This document shows, in pieces, positions 1 through 12,899 of a stretch of 64,000 nt of DNA. The translations under genes were made by a program, and so were the position numbers. The stretch is from NCBI GenBank assembly GCA_009792885.1, contig WMCF01000007.1, positions 8,578,000 through 8,641,999 of the forward strand. Direction: 5' to 3'. Position 1 is the stretch's first letter; each line of letters starts with the position of its first letter. The DNA comes from Eremophila alpestris peregrina (lineage: Eukaryota > Chordata > Aves > Passeriformes > Alaudidae). The notes below the pieces were generated by a model that was not told the DNA's origin, ran no database searches, and saw only the letters and a program-made list of their open reading frames with translations.

Positions 1-982
1 TCCTTCATTTTTTTTCCTTGACCTTACCTACTATTTTAGATTGTTGTAGTGAAAAGAGGTCAGAAAAAGTCATTAAAACTACTCATAAAGTGATTATGAA
101 AACCTGACTTAGGTGCTGGTCCTTCTTCACTAACATGGGCTTCTAATGAGTATGTTTAGTATGCGTAAAGCTGATGCTGTCACTATTTTCAGGATCTTTC
201 CATCTGCAATCTGATATGCACTCTGAAACAACCTCGGAACAAAATGAAACATTATAGACAAAGACTTCTTGGAATTTCTTGGAGTATTATCAAAACTGAA
301 AGAATTCTGGAAGCTTTCAAGGTTGGAAAAAACAGTGATGCCAGGTAAGCCTCTCACCAATTTTAAGGAAACCACATATTTAAAGAACCAAAAGCAGTCT
401 TCACAGAATCTCTTGGAATATTAAAAAACCAAAGTAATCAAACAAACAAAAAGCCTTGACCTCTGGAGGCATGCAAGAGGGCAAAAGGATTGTGTTAAGA
501 CTTTTTAGCTAGTGTTTAGCAATGAAATTAGAGAAGCTAGACAACCTGAAAGAGAATGGATTTACATTCTCCCTGGAGGATTTTGGAGCAGTGGCGTTGC
601 GGTAAATAATGATCTGTGCTTTATGGAGGCCTGATCCTTTGTGGGAGGTTGCTTAGGGAATTCATTGAATATTTGATTTCTATTCTGCTGCTCAGATTCC
701 CCTTCCTTTATCACCAAATAAATTAACTTTTGCTATGGTGCTGAACATCTCACAAGGAGATTGCTATGGGAAGAATCGTAGCTGATTTTTCTTGTTAATT
801 TAGATGACAGGTATAAGCAGATATGGCACATGGCAAAGGTCCAGACCCAAATTTAATCTACTGATTCAACTTGATTTGCCAGTTAAAAAATAAAATATGG
901 TTTACCATCTTGAAAGTTGGGAAGAATACCTCTTAATGAAACATTACTGAATTGTTTTTATATTGTATTTTGATAGATAGCT
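1..982. other. No gene seen; unique AT-rich DNA
   Basis: I see no repeat or coding signal. The 81-codon minus frame at 375-130 has no supporting features. Confidence 0.6.
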
Positions 983-1554
983 AGCCTTGTTGAACTTCAT
1001 GAGTTCATCCCTCTGGATGCCATCCTTTCCCTCCAGAGCACCAATTGCACCACTCAGTTTGGTGTCACCAGTGAATTTGCTGAGAATGAACTCAGTCCCA
1101 CTGTCCATGTTGTCATACAGATATTTAACACTGCCAGTCCCAACACCGACCCCCAGGAGCACAAGTTGTCTCTGATCTCCACTTCTTGGACATTGAGCCA
1201 TTGACCACAACTGTTTGAGTGTGACCATCCAACCAATTATTTAGGGAGTGGTCTGCCCATCACATTCACGTCTCTCCAGTTTAGGGACAAAGAAATCTTA
1301 CAGGCCAGCGTCAAATGCTTTGTACAAGTCCAGGTAGATGACAGCAGTTACTCTTCCCTTATCCACCGACACTCCACATGCATCTTAAAAGGCCACCAAA
1401 TTTATCAGACAGGATTTTCCCTTAATGAAGCCATGTTGGCTGTCACCAATCACCTCCTTATCTTCCATGTGCCCCAGGATAGCCTCCAGGAGGATTTGAT
1501 CCATGATCTTGCTGAACATAGAAGCAAGACTAGCGGGCTTGCAATGCCCCAGAG
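983..1554 (-). mobile_element. CR1 LINE fragment, reverse-transcriptase region, degenerate
   Basis: This is a decayed piece of a CR1 non-LTR retrotransposon inserted on the minus strand. The plus strand reads as the antisense of the avian CR1 RT region, with phrases such as ACTTCATGAG, CAGTCCCACTGTCCATG, AAGTCCAGGTAGATGAC and GAAGCCATGTTGGCTGTCAC in the order expected from family knowledge. On the minus strand a frame at about 1180-975 still reads SKFTGDTKLSGAIGALEG, recognisable as the CR1 segment around the catalytic F-A-D-D box. Here that box has become F-T-G-D, so the enzyme is dead. The fragment lacks the 5' end and the 3' UTR, and frame breaks occur across it. It matches no host gene. 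Assignment to CR1 is firm; the subfamily is not determined. Confidence 0.9.
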
Positions 1555-4500
1555 ATAAGAAGCAAACTTGATTTCAGAGTTTTTTTCTTTGTAGCCTATA
1601 AGTTCAAAGAAATTGCAAAGCTTAAAAAAAAAAATAATTACGATGGGATTTCAAACAGCTCTTGTATTTGAAAGCACAATGACTCTTGTCCCAGTCTAAC
1701 TGCTTGCTTCGGAGTTGAGTTTTGCCTCAGAGGAAAAAAAAAATTAAGGTATGGTACAATATGCAGTACATGAGCTATAACCATCTCACAGACTTCCTCA
1801 GGGCAAAGTTACCTGCACAATACAGGTAAGGAGCTGGTATTTTCAACTGCTAATTCTTAGAACTTTTAAATTTAACAGAAGGAGAGCAAAAAACTGCTAC
1901 TCAACTGTATATGTTGAGTAGCACCTGGGAATAACTTCAATATGTAGTTATATTACCTGTCCCTCAAACTAAAATCCATTTTAACTTAATTTGCATTTTC
2001 ATTTAAACCCAGACAAAAAAATCCCAGGCTTCTCTCTACTAATGTGTATTTATTTTTAAAAAATCACAATACTTATCTAGGAATAGAAAAATATTTGTAT
2101 GTACAACCACTATAAAACTCAGAATAGCACAAAGTTTTCTTTTCAGAAAATCTTGCTCTCTCTCTTTTTCTCTCTCTCAAGTATGAGCTGGCTATTTTGG
2201 TTCTACTAGCATTCCCATAGAATGTGTATTTCACACATAGATTTACAGGCAAAGTTTTCATGTCCCATGTACTGTTACAGCAGAATTTATTTTTCTACAA
2301 AAAAGGAAAAAAACCCCCAAAACTAAGAGGTATGATAATAAGAGGCAATCAAGAGATAAATGGTACCACAGGGGGAGAAAAGCACAAAATAGATCTACAG
2401 CAATAGTTTCTGTCTGTTATCAGACTGCACTTGAACAGTCTCCTAACAAGCTGGAAAATGAAGAAGGGGCCTAGAGGTCACATCCAAGTTCAGCTTTTTA
2501 CTCATCAGTGAATGGTCCTATGGGAACCCATTGGATCTCAAAAGACAGCTGGCAGCTCAAGCTGTCAGGTTAAAAATGGGTACAAATATGAAAGCTGGAT
2601 AAAAGCGCTATGATCCTGCAAGAGTTGTTACAGTTGCACAGACATGATACAGAAAAAAAGAGAAGTCTTCAAGATTCCAAACAAAAAGGAAATCTTAGAC
2701 CACACACAACTGCAGAAATTCAAGGTAGTCAATAATTTTACCTGTAACAATAATGTTTTTTCTTCGAGAAATAATATTTTTTATACTGTTAAACTGCATT
2801 TTGTACAGGAACTTCTCCAGTGCAAGGCTGCATCCTCTATGGGATAAATTATATAGATATATAGATATTTTTTGACAAGGGACTCAAGCTAGTCATTTCT
2901 AGGACCTGAGTGGGGTGGGGAAGAAGACTTTCTTCAAATAGAGATTTTTTTTTTTAAACAGACTATTTTATAAAACATTAAGTTTTAAAAAGCTGTGCAA
3001 GGAGGCGGCATCTTTTTGGGAAATGTCTTTTACACTTTGCTGCCAAACCTCCTCTCTTCTCCGTAAGGATGGGTTGCAGAAATTTTTAAAAACTGTGATA
3101 ATTGATACAGTCTTGCTCATGGCCAGAGTGGAGTGAGCCATGTGGAGATATATCAAGTCTCTGACCTCACAGAAAATGGCTTAAAAATAATTTGTGAGAT
3201 GGCTCCTTGGGTATGTTTTGTAAAGCAAAAGATTTAATAAACTTATAAAATAATAAACAATAAAAGAACGAAATAGAACCTGAGCACAAGTACTGGAGAG
3301 CATTGCACCTTGCTACAACATCCCAACAAGCACTGAGAATCTCTGTGTTCTCCCTTAAATACAGGATGACTTAGGTGTGATTTTTTGGCAAACTGCCCAA
3401 TAGAGAATAGCTACATATCTGAAAGATAGGTGAATAGACCTATCTGAGGTTCTGTCTTGGCATTAAGCCAATGGCTGCTAGGAAAGCAAAGGAACTTCTA
3501 GAGCTTTTTGCTTTTAAGTCTTATGGTAAAACTGAAACCCTTTTTCCTTCTATGGAAAATATCTGTTTGGTTTAAAGCTGCATTACTACAGATAATGTTT
3601 TTGAAAGGATTGCTTACTTGATTCATCAATGAAATTTGAATGCATCTGACAAGTGGCAGAAGGTGATGAAGTGGTGATCAGACCAAAGACTGTGTCTTGC
3701 AAAGGGCACCAACAAGTGCTAAAAGCACAGTATTCAAGGCCTGGACCCACATTGATTGTAATGCACATTGCATCTCAGCTGAGTATGAAGTAAATTGGTA
3801 GGCACCCTAGCAGCACTAAAACTCTATAATCCCTTATTCTATAGAGTCAGTAGCAATGCACCTTTCTGTTCTGGGACAAATAGTTGTAAATATTATGTTC
3901 ACTCCTCATAAGACATGAGAGATGCTCATTCTGAACACAGGCTGGAATACAGTTTATGGCTTCATAATTTCTTGCCCATACTAATGACAGCACTTTTCAG
4001 GAAAAGAATCTGAAACTATCAGTCTAGGTAAGAAACAAAGAGGAAGAACCTATCCTTCCCAGAAGTGTTCAAGAAATGTTGCATGATCAAAATCTGTTGG
4101 GGGAACGAAATATTAGTATCAAGGTTGTAAGATTTTCATTAGCTCAGAGGTACTGCTCTACAAGTAGTGGTCTGCTGCAGAATGAAATAATTCTGACTAT
4201 GCATTTGTATAAAATACTTTCAGAATCCCATATGGTTTCTGCATGTTACTTTTGTATTGCAACAATTTCTCCCTTCTGAAGGATTTTCTTTTCTGTTTTC
4301 CTCCACAGCACACAAATACCGCAAAATGCAATGTGTTACTATTTTAACCAAAGCTTTAGGAATATGTGTGTCTTATTCCTGTCATTTAGGTATCATTTTC
4401 TAGCCTATATTAAAATAAATATTAATAATTAATTTGTTCAGCTAAAGCTGATTTCCTTTTTACTACAGGTTGCCAAGTAGTTTATGCCTTAGCTACTCCA

Positions 4501-7500
4501 GCTGTGCTGTGGTTACATCTCATGTGGTAACAGGGTCAGTCCTGCAAGAAGGAGTCCATATTGCTGAAAGACCAGCCTGTCAGGAGTTCCACCACACTAA
4601 CACAAATGTGGTAAGTCATCATTTTTAAGAGGGGACACAAATGCACACTTCTTTTTTTTTTTTTTTCCTGGAGAAGTGTGTAGCCCTAGACACAGTCATA
4701 TTTTAGCTTAAAATTTCTCTGGTGATTTCAGATACTTAGTTTCATTTTATTTCTGATGCTGTGTTATGCTATTTTATCACTACATAGTCCTCTTTTTCAT
4801 GCCACTCATCTCTATATCATAAAGATGAGTAGTAAGATTATTTTATTTGGTCTGAAAGTCTTAAATATTCACTCTGAAAAAGTCCATCTCGTAAGCATAC
4901 AGAGTGGCAATGACAACTACTCAGAGCTGCTGTTTTCTGGAGGTGTGCTGCTTCCCTACTAATTCCTTGGTATAGCTATAGATTTAAGCTTCAGTGGGTA
5001 AAGCAGGAGTACATATTCACCTTATTAATTTATATGTATTCAATTATAGCAATCTGTACTATAACCTGCTTGGTTAGGCTAGTTGCCTGCCACAGAAATA
5101 AGAAAAAGTATCCTTCTCAACCTGTGAGAGTTGATCTGAGAAGCAATGAGTCATCAGTTTCTTTGAAGGTTTTTTGCTCTCCCAGAGCAAATGTTCAGTG
5201 TCTCTTCCCCTTGGAGGCACCAGGGGTTGACAAACAAGGAGAGAAAACATCAGGAGCAATCCCAACAACAATACACTAGGTCTTAAAGATCTTCCCATCA
5301 GTGACCAGCAGAAGGGACTCCTCGGCTTCTTATCACAAGTAACCAAAGAAAGATGAGTCCCTGTTTAGTCTGCCCTGTGGCAGGAATGCTGGAGAAGGCA
5401 AGCAAAGAGGTATGAAATTCACTGATCTCTAATTAAATTGTGTAGATAAGGTAATAAAAAATACTGCTGAATACTGAATGCTTTGTTCTGTATGGAGATG
5501 GTCTCTAAGCATCTCTGCAGAGCCATTTAGATTTTAAAGCTTTTTTTGATTTTTGTTGCTTTTTGTTGCTTGGTTGCTTTGGGATTTTTAAATTATTTTG
5601 AATTCCCTCTTGCCAGGCGATTGACATTGCTTTCAAATACATTCTCCAGTGAATGGAAATTTTGTGCTGGTTTTACATACCATGGAAAGTTATGGGTATG
5701 ACATATTCAACAGACCCCAGTAAAAAAAATATGATTGTTTCTTTTGGTGTATGCAGACAGTTTTCAAAAATTCTGTTTAAATACATGAAAATATTTTGAA
5801 AATAGTTACTCTAAATATCTCATTTAGTCTAAGTTATAAAAATCTTTTTTTGGTGGCTTTATTTTAACAGTTGTTAGAAGGCCTTTGATCCTCACAGAGT
5901 GTACTATTACCAGATTGAGACAAGATAACTGTGATGGGCAGAGTTATTTATTCAGGGAAGCATAGTGATCTCTGTTCAGCCCCTCAGGCTGATGTGGGAC
6001 GAGGCTCCCACAGAGCTGGTCCATAGGACAGCTGCAGCCCATATCACAGACTGACTGTTATTGAACTTCCATTTAGTGCCCTAATCAAAATTTTTTTTTC
6101 ATTGACATGTACATGATAGCTTTATCTTATTTTGTTAGCTTTTACAATGAATATGCTACTTCTGAAGACAACTGGACTTGGTATCATCAGAAAGCAAACA
6201 CACACAGTGAATCCAGGGCAGGCAGAACAACCACAACAATCCCAATAGACACTTGCTTTCCTAAAATGTTACAGTTTTTGAAAGTTGAGAATTAATCTCA
6301 AGGTACAGTAACTGAACAGAAATTCATGACAATTTTTCTTTATTAAGTGATAACACAGCTAATGTTTTCTTGTTTTTGTCAAACAGGAGAAACTCATGCC
6401 AAAGTCATTTAAGGCACACATAAAAAGTCCAGACTGAAGACATTGATACTGTTCAAATGAACATTTTGATTAAAATTCTTTCTAGAGGTCACTAGGAGCA
6501 TCTAACTCCATTTTAGACACTGATTTTTTAATAATCTTTGTTGCCTAAATAACAAACCCTTGTGTTGGTCAGAGTTTTGAAGAGACTGCACCATCTTCTT
6601 TAAAAGTGAGCACACAAAAGCCTTGCAAGTTCATCACGCTAGGCTTTGCAGGAAAACAATCAAAAACCAAGCAGCTTTGAAAGCAGAAAATAAACACCAG
6701 ATTTGCTAAAAGACAGTGCTATTCTAGACAGTTTGTAAGCAAGTTTTCCCTCTGCCCAGTGTGCCCTGAAGGTTTCAGTGCATTCCTGGATTTGTTTCAT
6801 TTCCTCGGAGTCCTCAGGAAAATTTCCTCAGTGCTATTGCTGGGTTAGGGATCTGTTCTTGCCATAGGCAAGTTCAGTCACCCTCTGCTTTGCATTCATT
6901 CTTCCTCCTCTGACCAGCTTTTTAAAAAGAGGCTTTCTCCAATCCAAGGTCTAAACTCTCCTTTTCCTGCTTTGTCTCAATCAAGCCAGCAAACAGGAAG
7001 CTTTATTTTCCATTTCTCAGAAACATCCCTTTTATACATAGCATGCACTTTCAGCAATATATGAAAATCATAATCAAACCAACCAAACCAACTCTTTTCA
7101 GGGCCTGGAAAGGGTAATGTAGGATCTCAGCTTCCTGAACTCTATTACAGTTGTTTGTCAGTACCTTTCTGCATTTTTCTTTTGGAAACTGTGAAAATCA
7201 AAGGGAAAAAGACATTTTTTGATTAGTCCCACATACTAGTCCCATGTTTGTGTCAATTTAAATGGTAGACTGTCACATTCATAGTGTTAAGCTTCATTAT
7301 TCTATAGGGTTGACAGAATTACAAGTTTGTATTTTAGTTGCAGTAAAATAGGTCTTTTGTCACAAGTAAGAACAACATTGTATATATTTTGTTATGTAAA
7401 CATTGCATGATAAAGTATCTGCAAAAGTGCCCCTTTATGACTCTGATGCTTCCAGCTGATTACAGCATAGTATTGTGCCTTTCTTTTTTCTCCATTCTAA

Positions 7501-8444
7501 AAGTAGAATCAACTTTGTACTTTCTCCCTGCCTTTCTTACGAAGCTGTAAAATTTCCCTAGTAATGACTAGGAGATAAGACAAATGTCAGTCCTTTCTCT
7601 TGAGATTTAACTATAATGTAATGAGAGTGAGAATATGACATTATCAGTATGAAAGTCTTGTGTTGGAAATATCTGGTCCTATGTGGATTATGTGCACATT
7701 GATATTGAAATCAATTATAAGACCTAAAATTGCTGCTACTATATTACCATGACCCCTTTGCCCATGAGCACACAGGAATGAAATAACAGTCAACCACTTT
7801 TGTTTTTTAAGTGAGAGAAATCCATGAAAGATTTTTGTTAAATTGTTAGAGCACCTCTCAGCAGAATGCTGAGTCACACGAGTTCATTGGGATGAAGCTG
7901 GCAGTTGGTAAATTTAGACCACACAGTCATGAATGGTGTTTCCAGTGGAAGAACTTCAATTTTCCTAAAATAACTATCAAAGCAATTGAACAATTCTAAC
8001 TGAAGAATACAAAGCAGCCTCTAGGCCCACTTTCACTGTGAGAAGTCTGCTTTTCATTTGGTGCACAGCTGAGAGCAGGGCTCAATTGAAATCACATGGT
8101 TATTATATATGCTAACCCTGAGGCTGCAGATAAGAGCCCAGCCAATTCCAACTAGCTTTTGCAACTCATATGAATAGATGCAGCCTCTGAACACCTCATG
8201 TTACCAGCCATGCATGGGGTTATTTTTATACCCAATACCCTAGCATGCATGTAGAAAACAGCTAGAAGAGCCATATGCTCCAGAGCTTTTGTGCCATATA
8301 CTTCCATTTACGTAAATAGAAAAGGTTGACAGGAAAATAACTGTTGCCCTGGACACACTGGACACATCTACATCACAGGAGTGTCTTCTAGACCAGAGAA
8401 AAACCGTCACTGTTTTTTCACATCCATCCACCTCACTCTCTTAC
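1555..8444. other. Mostly unique non-coding DNA
   Basis: Apart from the splice-bounded segment at 4469-4610 there is only low-complexity sequence, for example a CT tract at about 2155-2180 and T15 near 4650. Overlapping frames on both strands at 5034-5346 lie in a slightly GC-richer patch without recognisable motifs. Confidence 0.55.
4469..4610 (+). other. Candidate exon (142 bp, 47 codons open), unrecognised
   Basis: The acceptor CTGATTTCCTTTTTACTACAG and the consensus donor AATGTG|GTAAGTC enclose 142 bp. Of three frames only the second is open throughout, beginning LPSSLCLSYSSCAVVTSHVV and ending FHHTNTNV. The end is at phase 0. No family is recognised, and the composition could equally be that of a lncRNA exon or of chance. 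Confidence 0.22.
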
Positions 8445-8513
8445 CTTCCAACTCTGACTGTTGAGAATGATTTCATGAGTATGTGCCGATTCCCAACGCA
8501 TGATCAGGAATAC
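8445..8513 (-). other. Candidate exon (69 bp, 23 codons open), minus strand, unrecognised
   Basis: On the minus strand an acceptor (CTATTGATTTTTTAG) and a consensus donor (TGGAAG|GTAAGAG) frame 69 bp. Exactly one reading frame is open, phase 0 at both ends, beginning VFLIMRWESAHTHEIILN. The other two frames contain stops. It holds two CpGs (ATGCGTTGGGAATCGG), unusual for this window. I do not recognise the peptide. No further exon with matching phase was found nearby on this strand. Confidence 0.27.
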
Positions 8514-11500
8514 CTAAAAAATCAATAGCTGGTGAGGTAAAAAATACCTCCTCAGTCCTGTGCATTTAACAGAAGATGTTGTTTTAATATAATGTAAGGG
8601 GTTTGTTTTCATTTTTTATGATTTTCTTGTTTTTTAAATTAATTTCAACCTCTCACACAGGTATAACCCAATATCTAACTTGGGTTAGGCAGTGATTTAG
8701 ATGGAAAATTTGTTCCAAGGGAGTCTGATGATAGTACCTGTCTAGAAGAAAATGCCAGCTATACAGGACAGAGATATAGGGGACAGCTGGTGGTCTGCCA
8801 TCTGTGGAACTGGAAACAAGACATCTTCAGCAATGGGGCAGTGCACAGACAGTCCTTGCTAGTCAGGGTGCATTTTGTACCAGTGCTTTATGAAGGATGT
8901 TGATAGCATCTCTGTGTGTCATTGCATACACGCTGCATCTTGAGTATATATATATATAATGCTATTTAAGAACCACCTTCACATATGTCTGGAGACTAGC
9001 AGAAGTCTGGATTCTTCAAATCAAATTTCTGGTTACTGACAGTATGAGATTCTGCAGGCTGCACAATGCAGATCCAGGGCATATGTAAACAATAATAACA
9101 ATTATTTTGGCACTGTAGTTAATGTCAAGTACATATTAACTGAATTAACTGCAATGGATTATTTGATCTTCTTGCATTCTGCTCTGTTGCAGAAATAAAT
9201 TAAAATATGGATAATATTATTCATAAGTCATAAGCCAACAAAAATACACAGTTTTCTTTTGCATGACTGCTCAAACTTTTTTTTCTGAAATTTGTTGAAT
9301 GTGTTTTCTCCAGACATGTGATTTGAGAATTGTGTGAAACAAAGATGTAAATGAAATTAGCATGTGTTCACCCACCAGTGCGCTCCAGTAATTACCTGAA
9401 GGATTTTTTTATTAGATCACGGTTTTTAGTCAAGCTTCTGAGAGCAGAACATTGATAATAATGTTGTTTGTACTCAGGACTAACATTGTGGATGCTGGTG
9501 GTATGCATTTTTGAATAGCTGTTACTCCCTCTCCTTTCATGACTAAAATTCAGAATGGTATCTGACCTTCTACTTTGTGACTTAGTGTCATTGCAGACAC
9601 ACTACCTTTATTTGGCCAGGGCATGGTTGTGTGCATTTAGTACTTTGTCAGAGGAAACCAAGCAATGAAAGAATTAAATGTCAGACTTCTGAGAAATACA
9701 AGAAAGGCTTTCTTCCTGCAGGTCAGAGAGTAGAATAAGGTGTCAATCTGACTTAAAACTTCTTACGAGGTGGAAAAAAATAAAAATACAAAAAATCTAT
9801 TTTAATACTGAGGGTTGTAAGGAAAGAAAGGGTTCATACAGTTTAAAATATGGTTTTCAATGAGTATGAATAAGCTTTACAAAAATATTTATCGGAAAGT
9901 AATTTTTAATAAATCACAGGTTATTTAAAAACTGCAGAAGCTGAAGAATTTGGGGTGACATCAGCCTGATCAAGGTGAGGTGACAAAAGGAAAAGGTAGT
10001 CTCATATTTTCAAATTAAAACTTTGTAAATTTGACTTGCAAACACTAGCAGGAAAAAACAGCCCTGCCACTATGCTATATTCTGGTAAGATTTGATATTG
10101 GAGCACAACACAAGGTTGAATTGCTCATGTAAATTAAGCTGGAGTTGAGTTGGAAAGCTGATCTGTTATTATGCAATGAGGCTTTTGGGAAATTTTCTTG
10201 CTCATAATGTGTCACCAACCGAGGCAGGAATTCAAAACCATGAGTCAGGATTAAGGAGGTAGGAGGTGTAAACAGCAATTTATCAACATGGACAAAAAAT
10301 AAACATGGTTTATGATTTCCCAGACCTCAGATGCAGTGAGGCAGTCTGGGACAAATTCATCACTTGAAAAAGTAAAAACAGGTCTGAGATTACTGAAGGT
10401 GCACTTGTTCCATCAGAAATTTCAGTACCTGTTAATGTTTTCTTAAGCTTCCAAGGATGCCCATGTCAAAATGAGTTCAGTTTCTATAACATCATTAAAC
10501 ATCTCAGCTAAACAGACATTCCATGAATTGCTCATAAAATGCTTTACTTATTTAATTTAGACTACCACAGTAAATCTTTATCTACAATATAATTATTATT
10601 TTCACTCCTGATAAAACTACATAAGCTCTGTAGTATGATCTTAAAAGCTCAGTTGTTGTTTCATCAAAGAAAATAGCTTAACAAGACCATATCTTGAAAA
10701 CCATTAAAGTAATTGCTATTTGTAAAATATGCATGAAAATCTAGACTGTGAGTACTAATAATTTTTAGAGTAGTACACTTCAAGTTATATTGTTATAACT
10801 GGTTATAATTTATAGGATGTTTTTATAGCTCTTGCAGAACATACCAATATCTTGCTGACCAGGTTTGAGTAAAAACATTCTCCCTTAATGTTATATGCTC
10901 CATAGGAAAATATACATATGCATATCAGATTTTTACTTAGAAATGTGATCAAGCTATAATAATTTCAAGAAAGGTGTTTCAATCAGTACTTCTTCATAAA
11001 CTATTGCTTCCTTCTTTTAGCTTCTCTTTTAACAAAAATCTAGCCCTCTTGGTAATAGCCTGGTGATCATTTCAGATGCAGCTAATCATCATTAACTGCA
11101 TCTGAACAAATACTCTAGAATGAGTTATAGCCCTATAAAGTCCTAAACCCTATAGCATATTCATCAAAATTGTGCTGGAGACTATAAACTTAATTCCTTA
11201 TTATCATTCCAAATATTTCTAATAGAAGATGTTCAAAAGAAGTGTCCATGAACTGGGCTCCTTAATGTGAAGTGGAAATTATTTTAAGGAATTATAAATT
11301 CCACTCTGAACTAATGTATTTCTTCATTGTTTGACATTAAAAGTTACTGCAGAACATTTGTTCACATACTGCACTTACCTGGACATTGGAAAGTGTCAGT
11401 TCCAACACCAAGACACATACATGTAAACCAACAATTTGATTAATTTTTCCTTACTTCCTGGAATTCATTCTCAATAAAGACAAAGATGGCAGGTGATTGT

Positions 11501-11703
11501 AAGTCTCCATTTGTCATAGCAGGGCAGCAAACAAGTTTGGCATGACTCAGCAGGGTTGCCAAAACATAAAGCCTACTCAATAATTGCTGATATAACCATT
11601 TACCTACCTAAAGAAAACACTGCTACCTATTTATTTTCAACAGCAGACTCTGCAACATAGTTCATAAATTGAAATTGTTCCAAAGAAAAAATTCCAGTCA
11701 AGT

Positions 11704-11753
11704 GTGTTTGATAAGTACTTTCACCAAAGTGTTTGATAAGTACTTACACCAAG
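11704..11753. repeat. Tandem duplication, 25-bp period, two copies
   Basis: GTGTTTGATAAGTACTT is followed by TCACCAAA in copy one and ACACCAAG in copy two. The period is exactly 25 bp with two differences. A recent local duplication in otherwise unique DNA. Confidence 0.85.
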
Positions 11754-12852
11754 AATTTACCAAAATTCTAAAGTAAATGATTCAACAAATGAAATTAGTG
11801 TTTGTGAATCCAGTAAAATATACAGACACAGCTGGTTGCTCTAGTGCTGCCAGTATATACAGTTCAGTTGGAATATGCTCTTCTTTAATTCCTAGCTATA
11901 GTCCCTTGCTGTGCTACAGCGGTAACTGTCTCTTGTTTTCATGCATTAATAATATAATATTTAGTGAGGAGAAAAAAAAACTTTTGGGTCAACAAAATTT
12001 TTGCAAGATCTCGTTTTGAGGGCTTTTTGGTTTGCCTGTTTTTGGTTTTGTCTTGTGTGTCAAAATCCCTCAAGATTGTAAAAGTTCAGACATACTTCTG
12101 ACTGCCCTACTCATGTCTGAATATCCCTAGCTATGTCAAGTCACCAAAACAAAGTTTTTCTCTCTGCAAATCCTTGGGATGTAAGCTCACAAACCAGGAA
12201 TGCATAACTACTGCAGGAATTACTGGAAATCCTGGGCACTTGAACAAGGTGCACAGATCTGCCTTAGCTTTGGATAGGGCAGTTGTATTGTTAAGCACCG
12301 TGAAGCTGTACTCAGGTTAAATGTGAATTATGTTCAATTTCTGCAACAGCAGAATGAGACAGCCCAGCAACAACTCTTCAGATTTAAGAGACAAAGGAAA
12401 CTGTGCTTACCTACTTTTCCTCAAGATCAGATCTGAAAGATGTCTTACTCTATATTCATCTAACTTGCAGTGGACATTTGAGTCATTCATCTAATCAGAA
12501 CTTCTGATGTCTGAATATCTCATCTCAGGTTCTAGTCATGAGGTAAACTCCACTTCTGCCAAAATACACTAACATTGGTAGAGAAACCATATCCGGGAGT
12601 CCTGCAATGTTTCAGTTTAATTTTTTTTTCATATTGTCCCTTAATAACAACTTACTTTGCAAATGACTCTAACAGTTCTCCTGTCAGAAATTTCTGTCTT
12701 TGAGCAGTGCAGGTTCTATCAGGCACTAGCTTCCGGTAGCAGACAAAACCTGCCTAATAATTGACTTTCCTAGAAACAGCTCCTACATTCAAGCAAAACA
12801 GCTACTTCACTCTCTTACTTATGCCTTGGTGAGTGTGAAATTCAGTCTCTTC

Positions 12853-12899
12853 TTTCATATCATATGATATGAAAATAAGGCAACATCATGCCTTATTTT
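12853..12899. repeat. 22-bp perfect palindrome followed by a 10-bp hairpin
   Basis: Positions 12853-12874 (TTTCATATCAT/ATGATATGAAA) form a perfect palindrome without spacer. Directly overlapping its end, AAAATAAGGC (12872-12881) and GCCTTATTTT (12890-12899) form a second inverted repeat with an 8-nt loop. Confidence 0.85.

Noticed and set aside
944..1236. Minus-strand frames near 1 kb as host genes
   Set aside because: The longer one is mostly degenerate CR1 reverse transcriptase; the other is its shadow in another frame.
4001..4027. 27-nt microexon-like segment between CTTTTCAG and GTAAGAAAC
   Set aside because: One frame stops at once and the donor context is ordinary; a number of such pairs are expected by chance in 64 kb.
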